This document shows, in pieces, positions 62,700-64,000 of a stretch of DNA of 64,000 bases. A program made the translations under genes and the position numbers. The notes beneath the pieces were generated by a model. The model was not told where the DNA came from and made no database searches. It was given only the letters and a program-made list of their open reading frames with translations. Numbering within the stretch: position 1 is the stretch's first letter; every line of letters starts with the position of its first letter. Origin of the DNA: Prorocentrum cordatum (lineage: Eukaryota; Sar; Dinophyceae; Prorocentrales; Prorocentraceae). The stretch is taken from positions 159,868 to 223,867 of the forward strand of contig CAUYUJ010017813.1 of NCBI GenBank assembly GCA_963575745.1, read 5' to 3'.

Positions 62700-64000
62700 C
62701 CCTCACTCTGACCGAACTCTATGATTTGACGAATGTGTTGGCCACATGTTGACTTCCTGGGGAGGGAAGGCCTACTGCTCTACAACCCCTCCTTTGATCT
62801 CCGACAGAATGACCGATGGCCCCTGAGGCTCCCAAGGGTGCCCCAAGACGGCCCCGAGAGGTGCCCAGGAGGCCCCAGGAGGCCCCCAAGATTAACATAA
62901 AATGCTCCAAAGAGGCTCCCAAGTGTCCCCCAAGAGCCCCCCAGAGGCTCCCCAAAAGAACCCAAGACGCCCCAGGAGGCACCTGGGACGGCCAAGAGAC
63001 CCTCAAAACACTTCAAGAAAATGTCAAGAAACTCTCGGAAGAAATCCGAGGAGGCTCCGAAGGGCATCCAAGAGACTTCTGGTCTTTCTGCTTGACCTCC
63101 TCCTCGTCCTCCTCCTCTTCTTCCTCCTACTCCTCCTTCCCCCTCCACCCATTCCTCCTCGTTGCTCCTCCCTCCTCCCCCTTTTGCTCTCCCTACTCTT
63201 CCTCCTCCACCTCCACCTCCGATTCCTCCTCCATCCTCCCCTTCTTTGGGTACGACGTCGTACCCAACCCTTTATTCCACTCTATGCTCATCCACATCCC
63301 TGATCACGGCAACTCGTCTGGACATCGTTTCTGGATGGGCTGGTGGGATTACGCGAAGCTCCTAGATTTACGAATCTCTCCTGCCAATTATGCGCTAATC
63401 GGCACGAATAACGAGCTTGCTCATGTCCCACCAGCCCTCTGGGCGTCGGTGGTTTAAGGCGTTTCCTCTTCCACCCCTCCCTCTTCCCCTTCGGGGAGGG
63501 GTTTACCCCTCTCCCTACCCCCTCCCCTGGACCTGAACAAAGGGGGTTCGCGAGGGATTGGAGCGTCCAAAACGGGCTCGGCGAGGAAGCCAAACTCATT
63601 GGTTTTACAAAGGCCTTGGCCCTATGTTGGCCTCTTGGGGTGGCGGGGGACGTAATTGAGGACCTCCCCTTCTTTGATCGACCTTCTCCGAGATGGCCCC
63701 AACCCCCAAGAGGCCCCAAGAGGCCTCCCAGAGACACCCCAGGCGCCCCCAGAGGCCTCGGCGAGAATGCCAAGATCATTGATGTTACCAAGGTGTTGGC
63801 CACATGTTGGCCTCCTGGAGGGGGGGCACTGCTTAAGATGACTCCAAAGAGCGCCTGGGATAGCCCAAGATGACCTCCAAGATGGCTCGAGTTATCCCAA
63901 GATGCCTCAAGATGGCTCCCACGATGCTCCAAGAGGCCCCAAGACCGCTCCAAGACGGCTCCAAGTGGACAAAGAGCTCCCCCAGGCGGCCCCGAATAGG
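62700..64000. repeat. Dispersed repeat units with 'ccaagaggc' tails
   Basis: Three copies of the unit described at 54430 (about 62713, 63571 and 63759), each followed by irregular ccccaagaggc/ccaagatggc units. Between 63086 and 63460 there is a pyrimidine tract and then unique sequence without a recognisable gene. Confidence 0.7.

Noticed and set aside
1-64000. Bacterial operons, Shine-Dalgarno sites and intrinsic terminators
   Set aside because: The retroelement type, PPR remnant, spliced-leader relic and repeat content indicate a nuclear eukaryotic genome, so bacterial signals were not annotated.

Overview
The window looks like nuclear DNA of a dinoflagellate. The evidence is: (i) a near-complete copy of the conserved dinoflagellate spliced-leader sequence at 44564-44586; (ii) a giant Ty1/copia-type retrotransposon with a complex polyprotein, a style I associate with dinoflagellates; (iii) remnants of a PPR-type gene and of LINE-like and hAT-like elements; (iv) GC-rich DNA loaded with GGA/TCC tracts and tandem repeats. 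No intact ordinary cellular gene is recognisable, and most long reading frames outside the retroelement are low-complexity artefacts.

Layout. 1-27.7 kb: repeat-rich intergenic DNA with microsatellites, minisatellites, foldbacks, two related MITE-like elements (14.45 and 17.54 kb) and three decayed genes: hAT-like (1.85-2.7 kb, +), PPR-like (5.3-6.1 kb, +) and LINE-like (20.6-22.6 kb, -). 27.7-30.5 kb: a broken, A+C-rich plus-strand reading frame of unknown function. 30.6-46.6 kb: a 16-kb LTR retrotransposon on the minus strand. It has 252-bp LTRs with 4 differences, a probable 5-bp target duplication and a primer-binding site inside the coding frame. 46.6-49.7 kb: composite repeats sharing a 'cctgggtcgcagccc' core. 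49.7-64 kb: more tandem arrays, including a ~102-bp satellite (59.2-61.4 kb), a ~24-27-bp minisatellite present twice (57.5 and 61.7 kb), and an 82-bp repeat (50.3 kb) also found inverted at 23.4 kb.

The retrotransposon is the centre of interest. In sense order it encodes: an N-terminal region with two predicted membrane segments, Gag, a CCHC zinc knuckle, a Tpt1/KptA-like RNA 2'-phosphotransferase domain with all four expected catalytic residues, a RING-H2 finger, an aspartic protease, an in-frame UGA, a methyltransferase-like domain, integrase, reverse transcriptase and RNase H. Scattered through it are at least 34 perfect 14-nt hairpins. In the sense RNA each has a 5-bp stem closed by a GNRA tetraloop. 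Ten stem sequences occur, each with both arms changed together, and the hairpins fall in all three reading phases and in the non-coding 3' end. I know of no description of this. A spliced-leader relic lies in frame inside gag. This copy appears dead: a Gly sits where the first integrase Asp is expected, the reverse transcriptase has a frameshift, and a stop interrupts its motif A.
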